Shown here one piece after another: positions 9,299-18,473 of a stretch of 64,000 nucleotides of DNA. The notes beneath the pieces are model-generated. The model did no database searches. It was not told where the DNA came from and saw only the letters and a list, made by a program, of their open reading frames with translations. The position numbers and the translations under genes are program-made. The stretch's first letter is position 1, and every line of letters starts with the position of its first letter. Source of the stretch: Vibrio sp. 10N (GTDB lineage: Bacteria; Pseudomonadota; Gammaproteobacteria; Enterobacterales; Vibrionaceae); NCBI RefSeq assembly GCF_036245475.1, contig NZ_BTPM01000001.1:1612001-1676000 (forward strand), given 5' to 3'.

Positions 9299-11668
9299 TT
9301 ACTTAGCGACGTTACCAAGCTTCAGCCATGTATCGATAACCGTATCTGGGTTAAGTGATACAGAGCTAATACCTTGGTCCATTAGCCATTCTGCAAGATC
9401 ATCGTGATCCGATGGACCTTGACCACAAATGCCAACGTATTTACCCGCTTTGGTCGCCGCGTCAATCGCCATCTTCAGCATTGCTTTCACCGCTGGGTTA
9501 CGCTCATCGAACAGATGCGCCACGTCACCAGAATCACGGTCTAGACCGAGCGTTAGCTGAGTCATGTCGTTAGAACCGATTGAGAAGCCATCGAAGTACT
9601 TCAAGAACTCTTCTGCAAGAACCGCATTTGATGGTAGCTCACACATCATAATGACTTTCAGGCCTTGTTCGCCGCGACGCAGTTCGAACTTAGCAAGTAG
9701 GTCGATAACTTGAGCTGCCTCGCTTGGCGTACGAACGAATGGAATCATGATTTCAACGTTCTTCAAGCCCATTTCGTTACGAACACGCTTAATCGCTTGC
9801 GTTTCAAGTTCAAAACAGTCTTCAAACACCGGTGAGATGTAACGAGAAGCACCACGGAAACCAAGCATTGGATTTTCCTCGTGTGGTTCAAACTCTTTAC
9901 CGCCCACAAGGTTGCTGTACTCGTTTGACTTAAAGTCCGACATACGAACAATCACACGCTTAGGCCAGAACGCTGCCGCGATGGTTGAAATGCCTTCAGT
10001 AAGCTTGCTCACATAGAAATCGATTGGATCTTTGTACCCGCGGATACGCTGCGTGATCTCTGCTTGCAGCTCTGGAGACTGCTGGTCAAAGTTCAGTAGC
10101 GCTTTCGGGTGAATGCCAATCATCTTGTTAATGATGAACTCAAGACGCGCAAGGCCTACACCTTCGTTAGGGATTTGAGCGAAGTCGAACGCACGGTCAG
10201 GGTTACCTACGTTCATCATCACTTTCGTTGGTAGCAGTGGCAGTTCATCGACAGCAGAGCGGCGGATCTCAAAGTCCAGCTCACCTTGATAAACATAGCC
10301 AGTTTCACCTTCAGAACACGACACAGTAACCACCGCACCATCTTCTAGACTATCTGTCGCATTACCACAGCCAACGATAGCTGGAATGCCCAGTTCACGA
10401 GCGATGATTGCTGCGTGACAAGTACGGCCGCCACGGTTAGTCACGATCGCCGCTGCTTTCTTCATCACTGGTTCCCAATCTGGGTCAGTCATATCAGTAA
10501 CCAGCACGTCACCTTCTTGAACAAGTGACATTTGGTCTAGTGAATCTACAAGACGAACTTTACCAGTACCAATACGCTGGCCGATAGCACGGCCTTCAAC
10601 CAGTACATCAGCCTTGTTATTAAGTTGGAAGCGCTCAATTACATTTTGTTCGCTTTGAGAGCACACGGTTTCAGGGCGAGCCTGAACGATGTATAGCTTG
10701 CCGTCGATGCCATCTTTTGCCCACTCAATGTCCATTGGACGTTGGTAGTGCTTTTCGATGATCATTGCTTGCTTAGCAAGCTCTTTGATTTCTTCGTCAT
10801 TAAGAGAGAACTGGTTACGCTCTTCGTCAGACGTATCGATGATGTCTACCTGCTTACCAATTTCTTGGTTGTCAGAGTAAACCATCTTGATCTGTTTAGA
10901 GCCAAATGTCTTCTTAACGATCGGCGCTTGGCCTTGCTCTAATAGCGGCTTGTGAACGTAGAACTCGTCTGGGTTTACAGCACCTTGAACGACCATTTCA
11001 CCTAGACCCCAAGCCGAAGTGATAAATACCACTTGGTCGAAGCCAGATTCAGTATCCAAAGTAAACATAACGCCAGAAGACGCTTTGTCTGAGCGAACCA
11101 TGCGTTGGATACCCGCAGAAAGCGAGATACCACGGTGGTTAAACCCTTGGTGTACACGATAGGAAATCGCTCTGTCGTTAAACAGAGACGCATAGACATG
11201 CTTAGTTGCTTCAAGAACCGCATCAATACCTTTTACGTTCAAAAAGGTTTCTTGCTGGCCCGCAAATGAAGCGTCAGGAAGATCTTCAGCTGTCGCAGAT
11301 GAGCGAACCGCCACAGACAACTCTTCGTTGCCTTCGATCAATTCCTTGTAGTTATCTCGGATATCCTGCTCTAGGTCAGCAGGGAAGGGGGCTTCTAATA
11401 CCCATTGACGGATGGTCGCGCCTGTCTTACGCAGTGCGTCAACATCATCAACATCAAGTTCGTCTAATAGTCCGTGAATGCGCTCATCCAATCCTTCAAA
11501 GTCGAGGAATTGGTTGAAGGCATGGGATGTAGTCGCGAAGCCATTTGGCACTGAAACACCAGCGTTAGCAAGATTAGATACCATCTCACCAAGTGAAGCG
11601 TTCTTGCCGCCGACCTTATCGACATCATCCATTGACAGACCATTGAACCAAAGGGTGTTGTTTTGCAT
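9299..11668 (-). CDS. ppsA: Phosphoenolpyruvate synthase
   Basis: A 789-residue cytoplasmic enzyme that makes PEP from pyruvate and ATP during growth on three-carbon sources. In order: the N-terminal ATP-grasp pyruvate-binding domain ([21 protein letters not shown] at about 8-28), the mobile phosphohistidine domain with [17 protein letters not shown] (the phosphorylated His), and the C-terminal TIM barrel with [18 protein letters not shown] and [17 protein letters not shown]. The start at 11668 (MQNNTLWF) is chosen because GGAGAAAG lies directly upstream and the longer reading frame adds an unrelated 13 residues. Divergent from ppsR, its regulator. Confidence 0.97.
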   Translation of the reverse strand: MQNNTLWFNGLSMDDVDKVGGKNASLGEMVSNLANAGVSVPNGFATTSHAFNQFLDFEGLDERIHGLLDELDVDDVDALRKTGATIRQWVLEAPFPADLEQDIRDNYKELIEGNEELSVAVRSSATAEDLPDASFAGQQETFLNVKGIDAVLEATKHVYASLFNDRAISYRVHQGFNHRGISLSAGIQRMVRSDKASSGVMFTLDTESGFDQVVFITSAWGLGEMVVQGAVNPDEFYVHKPLLEQGQAPIVKKTFGSKQIKMVYSDNQEIGKQVDIIDTSDEERNQFSLNDEEIKELAKQAMIIEKHYQRPMDIEWAKDGIDGKLYIVQARPETVCSQSEQNVIERFQLNNKADVLVEGRAIGQRIGTGKVRLVDSLDQMSLVQEGDVLVTDMTDPDWEPVMKKAAAIVTNRGGRTCHAAIIARELGIPAIVGCGNATDSLEDGAVVTVSCSEGETGYVYQGELDFEIRRSAVDELPLLPTKVMMNVGNPDRAFDFAQIPNEGVGLARLEFIINKMIGIHPKALLNFDQQSPELQAEITQRIRGYKDPIDFYVSKLTEGISTIAAAFWPKRVIVRMSDFKSNEYSNLVGGKEFEPHEENPMLGFRGASRYISPVFEDCFELETQAIKRVRNEMGLKNVEIMIPFVRTPSEAAQVIDLLAKFELRRGEQGLKVIMMCELPSNAVLAEEFLKYFDGFSIGSNDMTQLTLGLDRDSGDVAHLFDERNPAVKAMLKMAIDAATKAGKYVGICGQGPSDHDDLAEWLMDQGISSVSLNPDTVIDTWLKLGNVAK

Positions 11669-11702
11669 GTCTTTCTCCAGAAACATTGCAGCTGTAGGAT
11701 AT

Positions 11703-11716
11703 AGCAAACGTTTACG
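11703..11716. promoter_or_regulatory. LacI-family operator-like palindrome upstream of ppsA
   Basis: GCAAACGTTTAC, about 35-50 bases before the ppsA start, contains the perfect AAACGTTT dyad of PurR- and Cra-type operators. In E. coli Cra activates ppsA, so a Cra site is plausible, although GCAAACGTTT is closer to a PurR box. Only the core match is seen directly. Confidence 0.35.
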
Positions 11717-11840
11717 TATTCAGTGAAAAAATAATTAACTATTTTTACAAACTGTGGGGGAACGTGATTGAATGCTAGGGTTTGTTATCGATATTATGTA
11801 GAGCATCCTACTTAAATTAATTTGAAAAATTAAATAGAAA

Positions 11841-12674
11841 ATGAAAATTTTAGGTCAAAGTCGTGACGTATTCTACGTTTCTGACGGTACAGCGATTACT
11901 TGTGAGACATTGGGGCACGTGGTGCTCGGTCAGTTTCCATTCAAAGCCAAAGAAAAAACTTTTCCCTTTGTTGAAAGCACTCATAAGCTTGATGAACTCA
12001 TTAGGGAGATTAATCAATCCTATGAACGCAATGGGGTGAAACCACTGGTGTTTTTCTCCATAGTTGTGCCCGAAATTCGGGCAGGATTGCTGCAATCGGA
12101 CGCGTTTTGTTACGATGTGTTAGAAAGTTTGGTGGCTCAGGTTAAAACAGATTTACAACTGGAACCTAAGCCTAAGCTGCAACGTTCACACAGTGTTGGT
12201 AAAGATTCTGCGAAGTATTTTGATCGCATCGCTGCCGTTGAATATACCCTTGCGCATGACGATGGCGTCTCGCTCAAAAACCTGGAACAAGCCGACCTGA
12301 TTTTGCTGGGTGTGTCCCGCAGCGGTAAAACACCAACCAGCCTTTACCTCGCTATGCAGTTTGGTCTGCGAGTCGTGAATTATCCATTTATCGATGACGA
12401 TATTAAACGCTTGCGTCTGATGCCTGAGTTTGAGATCCATCGTCATAAGCTGTTTGGTCTCACCATCGACCCTGAGCGCCTAACAGAGATTCGCGAAAAC
12501 CGGTTAGCAGGGAGTGAATACGCCAGTACCGAACAATGCCTGCAGGAGTTGGCGAGTGTTGAAGCATTGTTTAGGCGTGAAGCGATCCCTTATATCAATA
12601 CGACGTCACTGTCGGTGGAGGAGATCTCAACGAGGGTACTAGAGCGAGCTGGATTGAAGCGTCGAGTATTCTAA
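11841..12674 (+). CDS. ppsR: PEP synthase regulatory protein (bifunctional kinase/pyrophosphorylase)
   Basis: A 277-residue DUF299-family protein that inactivates PEP synthase by ADP-dependent phosphorylation of a threonine next to its active histidine and reactivates it by phosphorolysis. Direct evidence: [16 protein letters not shown] at the N-terminus and the nucleotide-binding loop [19 protein letters not shown] near residues 152-170, both hallmarks of the family, together with length. It stands divergent from ppsA across a 172-base AT-rich gap, the common arrangement in gamma-proteobacteria, so the pair is functionally linked. The ATG at 11841 has a weak purine-rich ribosome-binding site. 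Confidence 0.95.
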   Translation: MKILGQSRDVFYVSDGTAITCETLGHVVLGQFPFKAKEKTFPFVESTHKLDELIREINQSYERNGVKPLVFFSIVVPEIRAGLLQSDAFCYDVLESLVAQVKTDLQLEPKPKLQRSHSVGKDSAKYFDRIAAVEYTLAHDDGVSLKNLEQADLILLGVSRSGKTPTSLYLAMQFGLRVVNYPFIDDDIKRLRLMPEFEIHRHKLFGLTIDPERLTEIRENRLAGSEYASTEQCLQELASVEALFRREAIPYINTTSLSVEEISTRVLERAGLKRRVF

Positions 12675-12722
12675 GAATAGAAGGCCCATTTCCAACCCCA
12701 AAAGTTACCGATGACAAGACTG

Positions 12723-12753
12723 CAAACAGCGCTCTGACTCACAGCGCTGTTTG
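12723..12753. terminator. Stem-loop after ppsR
   Basis: CAAACAGCGCT and AGCGCTGTTTG form an 11-pair stem with a nine-base loop, 50 bases after the ppsR stop. No T-run follows, so termination here would be weak or Rho-assisted. Confidence 0.5.
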
Positions 12754-12808
12754 ACGCTAGCCGTTACAATAGTGATTAACCTCACTTGAAAAAGAATCCA
12801 GTCATACC

Positions 12809-13432
12809 ATGTTGATTTTCGTGTTGCTAAGCTTCACTGTCGTATTTATTGTCGCTTATGCAAGTATGAACAAAGTATCCATGCTTAAAAAAAGAGCTGG
12901 GTATTCCGCTGCGTTGAGTGCCAGTATTGTCGGCGTTTCATTATTGCTCTGGAACCAGTTTCGTGCGCCGTTCCCAGATCCTGCCCCTCTTAGTAATGTT
13001 CAAGACCATCAAAGCATCATGCTTGATCTTCAAAACTCACTAGCCGAATCCCCAAACGATGCCGAGTCTTGGTTTAAGCTAGGTCAGCTGTATATGCAGA
13101 GTCTGGAGTTTGATTCCGCAGCAACGTGTTTCAATTACTCAATTCGTCTCTCTAGTATGCCGTATGCAGGACAGTACGCCGCCTTAGCGACAGCGCTTTA
13201 CTATCAATCCTCACAAACAATTACACCAGATATTCAGCGTTACCTGGACAAAGCGCTCGAGCTCGACAGTGACAATGACACGGCATTGCAACTTATCGCT
13301 TCGGACTATTTCTTAAATGCAGAATATGATGAGGCGATTCGTGTTTGGACGCAGATATTGGATTCGAATCGAGTGGGTATAGATAGAGCGGCGCTTGTTG
13401 AAAAAATTAACCAAGCCAAAGGCATGCGATAG
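12809..13432 (+). CDS. nrfG: NrfG-like TPR subunit of the nitrite-reductase haem lyase
   Basis: A 207-residue protein with two N-terminal membrane segments (about residues 1-18 and 34-50) followed by tetratricopeptide repeats from about residue 65 to the end. The stretch YAALATALYYQSSQTITPDI and the following DKALELDSDNDTALQLIASD track closely with E. coli NrfG. NrfG-type TPR domains recognise the C-terminus of apo-NrfA so that NrfEF can attach haem to the CWSCK motif; CcmI is the close paralogue and cannot be wholly excluded. It lies 5.3 kb from nrfA and over 7 kb before nrfEF, on the nrfBCDEF strand but outside that operon, which is unlike E. coli nrfABCDEFG. Confidence 0.8.
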   Translation: MLIFVLLSFTVVFIVAYASMNKVSMLKKRAGYSAALSASIVGVSLLLWNQFRAPFPDPAPLSNVQDHQSIMLDLQNSLAESPNDAESWFKLGQLYMQSLEFDSAATCFNYSIRLSSMPYAGQYAALATALYYQSSQTITPDIQRYLDKALELDSDNDTALQLIASDYFLNAEYDEAIRVWTQILDSNRVGIDRAALVEKINQAKGMR

Positions 13433-13458
13433 TTCATGGCTTAAAGCCTTTGAATCAC

Positions 13459-13481
13459 TGCCGCTAAAAGCTTTAGCGGCA
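13459..13481. terminator. Stem-loop between nrfG and convergent ketoacyl synthase gene
   Basis: TGCCGCTAAA and TTTAGCGGCA pair over ten bases around a three-base loop. It lies between two convergent stop codons and could serve both strands, although flanking T-runs are short. Confidence 0.6.
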
Positions 13482-13500
13482 AATAAAGGTTGTTCCGTTT

Positions 13501-14559
13501 CTAGGCGTGCGTATACACAAACCCACCGTACATATACTTGGTGGCTTCGGCGCCGAGAATCACCACCTTGCTTCCTTTTGATAGTGTTCCGCTATTAACG
13601 AGTTTAGAGAAGCTGCACCAAATAGCAGCAGAACCTAGGTTACCCCAGTGTTTGGCGTCGTTGATGATCTTGACTGGGTCAATGTCTAGTGCTTCTGCCA
13701 GCATAGTGTCGATGTGACCACTTGCTTGATGGGGGATGATGTAATCAAAGTCGTTGAGCTCATAGCCACGGCCTCTCAAAGCTAAAATACTGGCTTGAAA
13801 TAATGCTTCGCCGCTTTTTCTTACATTGCTGGCATTATGATGAAAGCGGGCTTTACCATTTTGGGTATATACCGACATCGAGCCGCCATCTAGCGATAAC
13901 CCCGGTGATTGTTCAACGCCAATTTGACCTGTAAAACAGTCTGAAATTTTACCTAATCCCGGTACGTCTTCTGGAGCGATAAGGACCCCGCCGGCACCGT
14001 CACCCATTTGCATGTAATTGACCAGTTGTGATTGGTCGAGAAAATCTGGGTGATAATCAAAGTACACAGACCCCGTTTCACTGCCGACAATCATGACAGG
14101 TTTGTTTAGCATGGCCATTCTTGGGATAGCGATTTGCAAGCCGCTTGAAAACCCAGTACAGGCTTGTCTTAACTCCATGAAAGGGCCGTGATAGCGAAGT
14201 TTCTCTGCTACCCACGCAATACTAGGGGGGAGCTGAGTATCAGGTGTCGTGGTGTGGCCGATCAGGTAATCGATGGAGCCTAAATTCGTGTTCGATTTTT
14301 CAAGCAGTTGTGTCACCACGCTCGCTACAAGCTCAGAATTACTTGGCGTTGGCACGCTAGTGTGAGAGTAGATGCTGCGCGAGAAATGGCGTCCCTCAAT
14401 ACCAAGAAACGGCGCGATTCGAGACGCGATTTTGGCGTAGCGTTTTCCTGCTAATCGCTCCAATGCATCTAACAGTTGTGCGTTATCTAGATGTTGTTCT
14501 GGGAATAAATGGTGTGCGGCGAGAAGTGATACGCTACCGGGCAGAAACGTTGCACTCAT
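13501..14559 (-). CDS. Beta-ketoacyl-ACP synthase III-like condensing enzyme
   Basis: A 352-residue thiolase-fold enzyme. The Cys-His-Asn triad of KAS III is present: C134 in RQACTGFSSG, H277 in FDYIIPHQASG and N307 in HWGNLGSAA. Such enzymes condense an acyl-CoA or acyl-ACP with a malonyl-ACP. It is not the housekeeping fabH, which normally sits in the plsX-fab cluster and is shorter in the N-terminal part. The start at 14559 is taken because GGGAGAGCT lies upstream; an in-frame start further up would run into the preceding gene. It begins one base after the stop of the diiron-protein gene, so the two form an operon and probably act in one pathway for a lipid or secondary metabolite. Product unknown. 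Confidence 0.82.
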   Translation of the reverse strand: MSATFLPGSVSLLAAHHLFPEQHLDNAQLLDALERLAGKRYAKIASRIAPFLGIEGRHFSRSIYSHTSVPTPSNSELVASVVTQLLEKSNTNLGSIDYLIGHTTTPDTQLPPSIAWVAEKLRYHGPFMELRQACTGFSSGLQIAIPRMAMLNKPVMIVGSETGSVYFDYHPDFLDQSQLVNYMQMGDGAGGVLIAPEDVPGLGKISDCFTGQIGVEQSPGLSLDGGSMSVYTQNGKARFHHNASNVRKSGEALFQASILALRGRGYELNDFDYIIPHQASGHIDTMLAEALDIDPVKIINDAKHWGNLGSAAIWCSFSKLVNSGTLSKGSKVVILGAEATKYMYGGFVYTHA

Positions 14560-14560
14560 A

Positions 14561-15241
14561 TTAGCTCTCCCTAGCTTCAAAGATGTGCTCAAGCGTAATA
14601 CCAAGCGTTTCAAATGCTTCTCGCTCGGTATTGAGTAGTTTAAACAGCTTTTCCGAGGTCAGTGTGTTGAGTGCTCGCCATTTTGTACGGTCGTATCCTA
14701 GAGCGAGAGCATGCTTTTTCGCGGCGGTCACATGACGTGCTTCGTCTTGTTTGATGGAACGGCATAGCAGAACAAACGGATGGTGCGGGTCAAGTCGGCC
14801 TTTTTCTAGGCTCAACATGATTTTACAAACCAATGCGTCAAGGCTCGCGATTTGAGCAAAATGCTCTTCGAAAGTGTTTTTTGAACCCAGTGAGGCAAAG
14901 AAGCGCTGACTGCGGCGCTTTATTGCTGTGACATCAGAAGGTTGCGCTAACTGAGATTGTACAAACTCAAGTGCGTCTTCATGATATTGCTCATCTGCCA
15001 CAATGCGTTCAAAGTCGCTTTGAGCTGAGGCGAGTGGCTCTGGAAGCTCACGTTGTGACTCGTTGTAGAAAACCCACTGCGAGCTTTGCTCTCCACACAC
15101 GAGTAAAGGGAGCAGTCTAGACAGAGCACTTTGCTGCGCCTGCGTAAATTCGAATGTCGTATTGCGATACTCGTGAAGCCAGTATTTAACCGGACTTTCA
15201 CTAATACCTTCAAAGGGAACTGCTGGAAAACATGGTTTCAT
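14561..15241 (-). CDS. Ferritin-like diiron protein paired with KAS III
   Basis: A 226-residue, mostly helical protein with two DExxH motifs, DEQYH at residues 83-87 and DEARH at 156-160, about 73 residues apart. That is the pattern of ferritin-like diiron carboxylate enzymes (oxygenases, desaturases, AurF-like N-oxygenases). The His usually found four residues before the second DExxH in AurF is a Ser here, so it is not a canonical AurF. Glu residues for the other two ligands are available in the N-terminal helices (about E51-E61) and before residue 130 (E115, E116). It is translationally linked to the KAS III gene. The ferredoxin-NADP reductase gene fpr starts divergently 184 bases away, a possible electron source. 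Reaction unknown. Confidence 0.65.
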   Translation of the reverse strand: MKPCFPAVPFEGISESPVKYWLHEYRNTTFEFTQAQQSALSRLLPLLVCGEQSSQWVFYNESQRELPEPLASAQSDFERIVADEQYHEDALEFVQSQLAQPSDVTAIKRRSQRFFASLGSKNTFEEHFAQIASLDALVCKIMLSLEKGRLDPHHPFVLLCRSIKQDEARHVTAAKKHALALGYDRTKWRALNTLTSEKLFKLLNTEREAFETLGITLEHIFEARES

Positions 15242-15425
15242 GGGCACTCTTAAAATCCTTTTACAACACACACTATACCAAGACCGAGGTAGAACAGATT
15301 TCCTTTCTCGAACGTTAAGTTTTTTATTTAATTCATGTTTGGTTTATCTAATTCTTAGTTTATATCCTGTTGAATTTACTTCTATGCTGAAAGTGTCAAA
15401 TTGCATTACTTATCGGAGATGAGAC

Positions 15426-16199
15426 ATGACAGACATTCCAAATGGATTAGTAGAAGGCCGAGTTTTGGCAAAGAAACAGTGGACCCACAACTTGTTCAGC
15501 CTTGAAGTCGCCGCTCCCATTGAAGAGTACGTAGCAGGGCAGTTTACTAAACTCGGTTTGCTCAATGGTGAGGGAGAGTGGGTGCGCCGAGCCTATTCTA
15601 TGGTCAACCATCCCAATCATGATTATGGGCATCAACATTTGGAGTTTTTGATCATTGCCGATAGTGACGGTCAGTTATCCCCAAGGCTTAATCAGCTTGT
15701 CTCTGGAGACCCTATTTATGTAGGTAAACAACCTTCGGGTTTTATGACACTTGAAGAGATTCCGGAACACGCGCGTGATTTGTGGATGTTGTCTACGGGC
15801 ACCGCCATTGGCCCATTTCTATCGATGTTAGATGATCACAGTGTGCTAGATAGGTTCGATAAGGTTGTTTTGGTTCATGCAGTGAGACGCGCAGAAGAGC
15901 TTGTTTACACGCAGACTATTAAAGAGGCCCAAGCGCGATTAGGAATGCAATTTGAATTTGTCTCCGTGGTGTCCAGAGAAGATCATGAGACGAGTTTGTC
16001 AGGGCGAATACCTCAGTTGTTGTTGGAGAGGAGGTTACAAAAGCACGTGGAGGTTGAGCTCAATGCTCCCAATAGTTTTGTGTTCATGTGTGGCAACCCT
16101 GGCATGGTCAAAGACACTAGTTCTGCGCTAACAGAGCTTGGTTTAACAAAACATTTGCGAAGAAAACCAGGGCATTTTGCGAGTGAAAACTACTGGTGA
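15426..16199 (+). CDS. fpr: Ferredoxin--NADP+ reductase
   Basis: A 257-residue FAD enzyme of the bacterial subclass I type, moving electrons between NADPH and ferredoxin or flavodoxin in the cytoplasm. Evidence: AGQFTKLGLL and RRAYSMVNHP (FAD isoalloxazine and ribityl binding), LWMLSTGTAIGPFLSML (NADP binding), HLRRKPGHFASENYW with the terminal YW typical of Fpr. The whole length aligns by eye with E. coli Fpr. A GGAGATGAG ribosome-binding site precedes the ATG. It is divergent from the diiron/KAS III pair. In many bacteria fpr is SoxRS-controlled; I see no clear soxbox. Confidence 0.95.
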   Translation: MTDIPNGLVEGRVLAKKQWTHNLFSLEVAAPIEEYVAGQFTKLGLLNGEGEWVRRAYSMVNHPNHDYGHQHLEFLIIADSDGQLSPRLNQLVSGDPIYVGKQPSGFMTLEEIPEHARDLWMLSTGTAIGPFLSMLDDHSVLDRFDKVVLVHAVRRAEELVYTQTIKEAQARLGMQFEFVSVVSREDHETSLSGRIPQLLLERRLQKHVEVELNAPNSFVFMCGNPGMVKDTSSALTELGLTKHLRRKPGHFASENYW

Positions 16200-16203
16200 G
16201 AGA

Positions 16204-16635
16204 CTAGTAGGTATAACCAAGGCCAAAGTAGGCGGCTTCCAGTCCGGTATTGTAACCAACATCAGCCGTAAAGCCCGTGACACCGGTTTTTATCAATAAG
16301 CCCAAGTTTCCGTTGAAGCTAAGATTGGATTCATAAGTGGTTATCGGCAAGTCTGAGATTTTCTCTTCACTTCGGTTCGCTACCCCGATGCCAGCATAAC
16401 CGACTAAATGATCACTTAACGATTTAACGAGACCGACGTTAAGACCAAAATCATCGTTGTTTGGGCCTGTTCCGCCTGCTAAGTTCGCATAGAAGCCATA
16501 GCTGAGGTTCCTATCGTAATAGAGACCAACACCAAATCCTCCTTCGCTGGTGGTACCGACTGAAACACTATTGTAGGTGCCGGCAAATGAAAAAGTCGAG
16601 GTTAAACATAGACCAAGCAGAAGACGTTTATTCAT
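16204..16635 (-). CDS. Small outer-membrane beta-barrel-like protein
   Basis: A 143-residue exported protein. The N-terminus MNKRLLLGLCLTSTFSFAGT is a Sec signal peptide with cleavage near SFA. The mature part is built of alternating hydrophobic/polar strands rich in Gly, Tyr and Asn (GGFGVGLYYDRNLSYGFYANL, then GLLIKTGVTGFTADVGYNTG) and ends YFGLGYTY with a terminal aromatic, the signal for BAM insertion. It looks like an eight-stranded porin-like or OmpW/YfaZ-type barrel. No specific family is recognised. AAGGGATCTC precedes the ATG. It converges on fpr with four bases between the stops. Confidence 0.65.
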   Translation of the reverse strand: MNKRLLLGLCLTSTFSFAGTYNSVSVGTTSEGGFGVGLYYDRNLSYGFYANLAGGTGPNNDDFGLNVGLVKSLSDHLVGYAGIGVANRSEEKISDLPITTYESNLSFNGNLGLLIKTGVTGFTADVGYNTGLEAAYFGLGYTY

Positions 16636-16710
16636 GAGATCCCTTTTGTGTATGTGTGCCGATCATGTTTTTGGAAACATAATTTGGTTTCAGATAGTTA
16701 CGATTCTAGC

Positions 16711-16739
16711 AAAAAGCCCCAACCAATGGGTTGGGGCTT
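16711..16739 (-). terminator. Rho-independent terminator after nrfA
   Basis: On the minus strand AAGCCCCAACC pairs with GGTTGGGGCTT around a three- to four-base loop and is followed by five T. It sits about 43 bases after the nrfA stop. Confidence 0.9.
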
Positions 16740-16781
16740 ACGTTAATCTCGAATGGATCACACATTCAATAGTGAGAAAAC

Positions 16782-18197
16782 CTAGTAGTTAGCCTCACGC
16801 TCAGCAGCTTCTTTATCCCACTTCGGTACTACGGTTTCTAAGAAGTGTTTTTTCTCTGCGTTCATCTTATCCATATCCATACCTAAAGCCGCTTGCGCTT
16901 TCTCTTTGGTAGAGATATCCGGAATTTCAACAGGGTCGGTGATGCCTTTCTTCGCAAGCAAACGGATCAGTTTTGCACGGGCGTCAGCAGCTTTGTCGAC
17001 TGAGGTACCTAGAATTTCTAGTGCCATTTCCGGTGCATGCATGTGAACGCCGTGAGAAGCGATTGCGTAATCCCAGCGCCACTGCGCATGGCGAATATCG
17101 GTTAGGATTGGCTTCATTTCTTCCTCGGTAGCACCTGCATCCCAAGCGGCTCCAGCTTCAAAGTGCGCGGCTACGATTTGCTTCTCAGCGGTGAGCTTCA
17201 TGTTCAGTACTTGTGCCTTGCGAGTCGATACGATGCCTTGCAGCTGATCTTTGCTCTGAGTATGGCAGTTTGCACAGGTGTCTTCAAAGCGGTCAAATGG
17301 GTTACCGACTTTATGATCTGTGTAAACCGTACCATCTTCTTTGGTCACTTTCGGCATATGACAGTCGACACAAACTACGCCGTTTTTGCCATGGATGCCG
17401 TCGCGCCATGTTTCATAGCCTGGGTGCTGAGCTTTGAGCATTGGGGCTTTAGACACGGCATGCTGCCAGTCTTTAAAGTTGAGCGCATCATAGTACTGCT
17501 CCATTTCACCAACGGTGGTGCCCATATCCCAAGGGAACTTCACGGCTTTCGTTGGGCCTGTGAAATAGTATTCAACGTGGCATTGAGCACAAACCGAAGC
17601 CTGTTTATCCAAACGCGATTGCTCATCAAACTTTTTACCGATCGCTTCAAAGGCGCGTTCAACGTAAGGGCGGGTTAGCGCGAGTTCAGGCTCGCCGTTT
17701 TTGAATTTTTCACTGCGCGTGTCGTGGCAATCTGCACAGCCGATAGGGTTTGAAATTTCAGCGCCTAAACGTGCCCACTTACCTTCAAAGTAGCCATCTT
17801 CGCCGCGTTCGTCGATAACACGGGCAACATCTGGGCTTTTACAGCTCCAACAGGCCATAGGCATCGGGCCGGATTTAGGATCGGTCGGGCCGCCAGTTCT
17901 AAGGGTTTGGCGTACATCATCGAGTGCGTAGAAGTGTCCACGAGCTTTGTTGTAGTCTTTGGCAAAGCCGTAGCCTGCCCATAAGATGACCATGTTCGGA
18001 TCATGGGCAAGGGCATCATCAATCTCTTCGCTCTCACTCGTTTGTTTCCATGAATGGTATTGGTCTGGGTGGTCTTGTTCGTAGGCCTGATTTCTCGGGT
18101 CCATTAACTCTTTTTCAGAGGCAGCAAAAGCGGGCACACTTGCGGCGCCTAATATAGCTAATGCAGCAACGGAACTAATAATCCAGTGCTTGTTCAC
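16782..18197 (-). CDS. nrfA: Periplasmic cytochrome c552 ammonia-forming nitrite reductase
   Basis: A 471-residue pentahaem enzyme that reduces nitrite to ammonium in the periplasm with six electrons. The active-site haem motif is CWSCK (C116 to K120), and four CxxCH motifs follow: CADCH, CAQCH, CVDCH and CANCH. The start is a GTG at 18197 giving [25 protein letters not shown] as signal peptide, with GGAGAT six bases upstream; the longer frame from an ATG at 18290 adds 31 residues with no export signal. Length matches E. coli NrfA (478). Transcribed divergently from nrfBCD, unlike the single E. coli operon, and ends at a strong terminator. Confidence 0.97.
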   Translation of the reverse strand: MNKHWIISSVAALAILGAASVPAFAASEKELMDPRNQAYEQDHPDQYHSWKQTSESEEIDDALAHDPNMVILWAGYGFAKDYNKARGHFYALDDVRQTLRTGGPTDPKSGPMPMACWSCKSPDVARVIDERGEDGYFEGKWARLGAEISNPIGCADCHDTRSEKFKNGEPELALTRPYVERAFEAIGKKFDEQSRLDKQASVCAQCHVEYYFTGPTKAVKFPWDMGTTVGEMEQYYDALNFKDWQHAVSKAPMLKAQHPGYETWRDGIHGKNGVVCVDCHMPKVTKEDGTVYTDHKVGNPFDRFEDTCANCHTQSKDQLQGIVSTRKAQVLNMKLTAEKQIVAAHFEAGAAWDAGATEEEMKPILTDIRHAQWRWDYAIASHGVHMHAPEMALEILGTSVDKAADARAKLIRLLAKKGITDPVEIPDISTKEKAQAALGMDMDKMNAEKKHFLETVVPKWDKEAAEREANY

Positions 18198-18335
18198 GAT
18201 GGTATCTCCATATTCTAATTTTTGAAATGCGTTGTGGGGCAAATTTCCTAAACAAGATTTGGAGATGTCTAAATTGATAGACGTGTTCATATTAACTCAT
18301 GGTTAGTAATATTTAATTACAACTCGGCGTGTTTA

Positions 18336-18349
18336 CTGTTTTAGATCAA
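18336..18349 (-). promoter_or_regulatory. FNR-like site upstream of nrfA
   Basis: CTGTT-N4-ATCAA matches the FNR dyad TTGAT-N4-ATCAA with one perfect and one weak half. A minus-strand -10-like TATTAC at 18306-18311 would place the start near 18300, so the site would be centred about 42 bases upstream, the class II activator position. Confidence 0.35.
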
Positions 18350-18385
18350 TTTTGCTAGGTGATGGAGCTCACATCTATTTCTAAC

Positions 18386-18401
18386 TAACCCTAAAGGGGT
18401 A
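18386..18401. promoter_or_regulatory. NarL/NarP 7-2-7 binding site in nrfA-nrfB gap
   Basis: On the minus strand TACCCCT, two bases, AGGGTTA. The first heptamer fits TACYYMT exactly and the second fits its inverse with one mismatch, in the 7-2-7 arrangement that NarP requires. Nitrate/nitrite-responsive NarP control of nrf genes is established in enterobacteria. It lies about 190 bases from the nrfA start and 300 from nrfB. Confidence 0.55.
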
Positions 18402-18473
18402 GTGGTTACCACTGTGGTTGTAAATTCATTCATTATAAAAACAATAGCTTATGTGAAAATTCACACACATTTA

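Noticed and set aside
15240..15422. 60-codon open frame in the diiron/fpr gap
   Set aside because: It runs through the divergent promoter region, is rich in Leu/Ser/Phe without pattern and has no ribosome-binding site.
17163..17678. 171-codon open frame on the plus strand inside nrfA
   Set aside because: It is antisense to a haem-motif-bearing gene whose reading frame is certain; no start signal and an amino-acid composition typical of a shadow frame.
18198..18290. Longer nrfA start at the ATG at 18290
   Set aside because: It would add 31 residues before the signal peptide, whereas the GTG at 18197 has a ribosome-binding site and gives a standard export signal.
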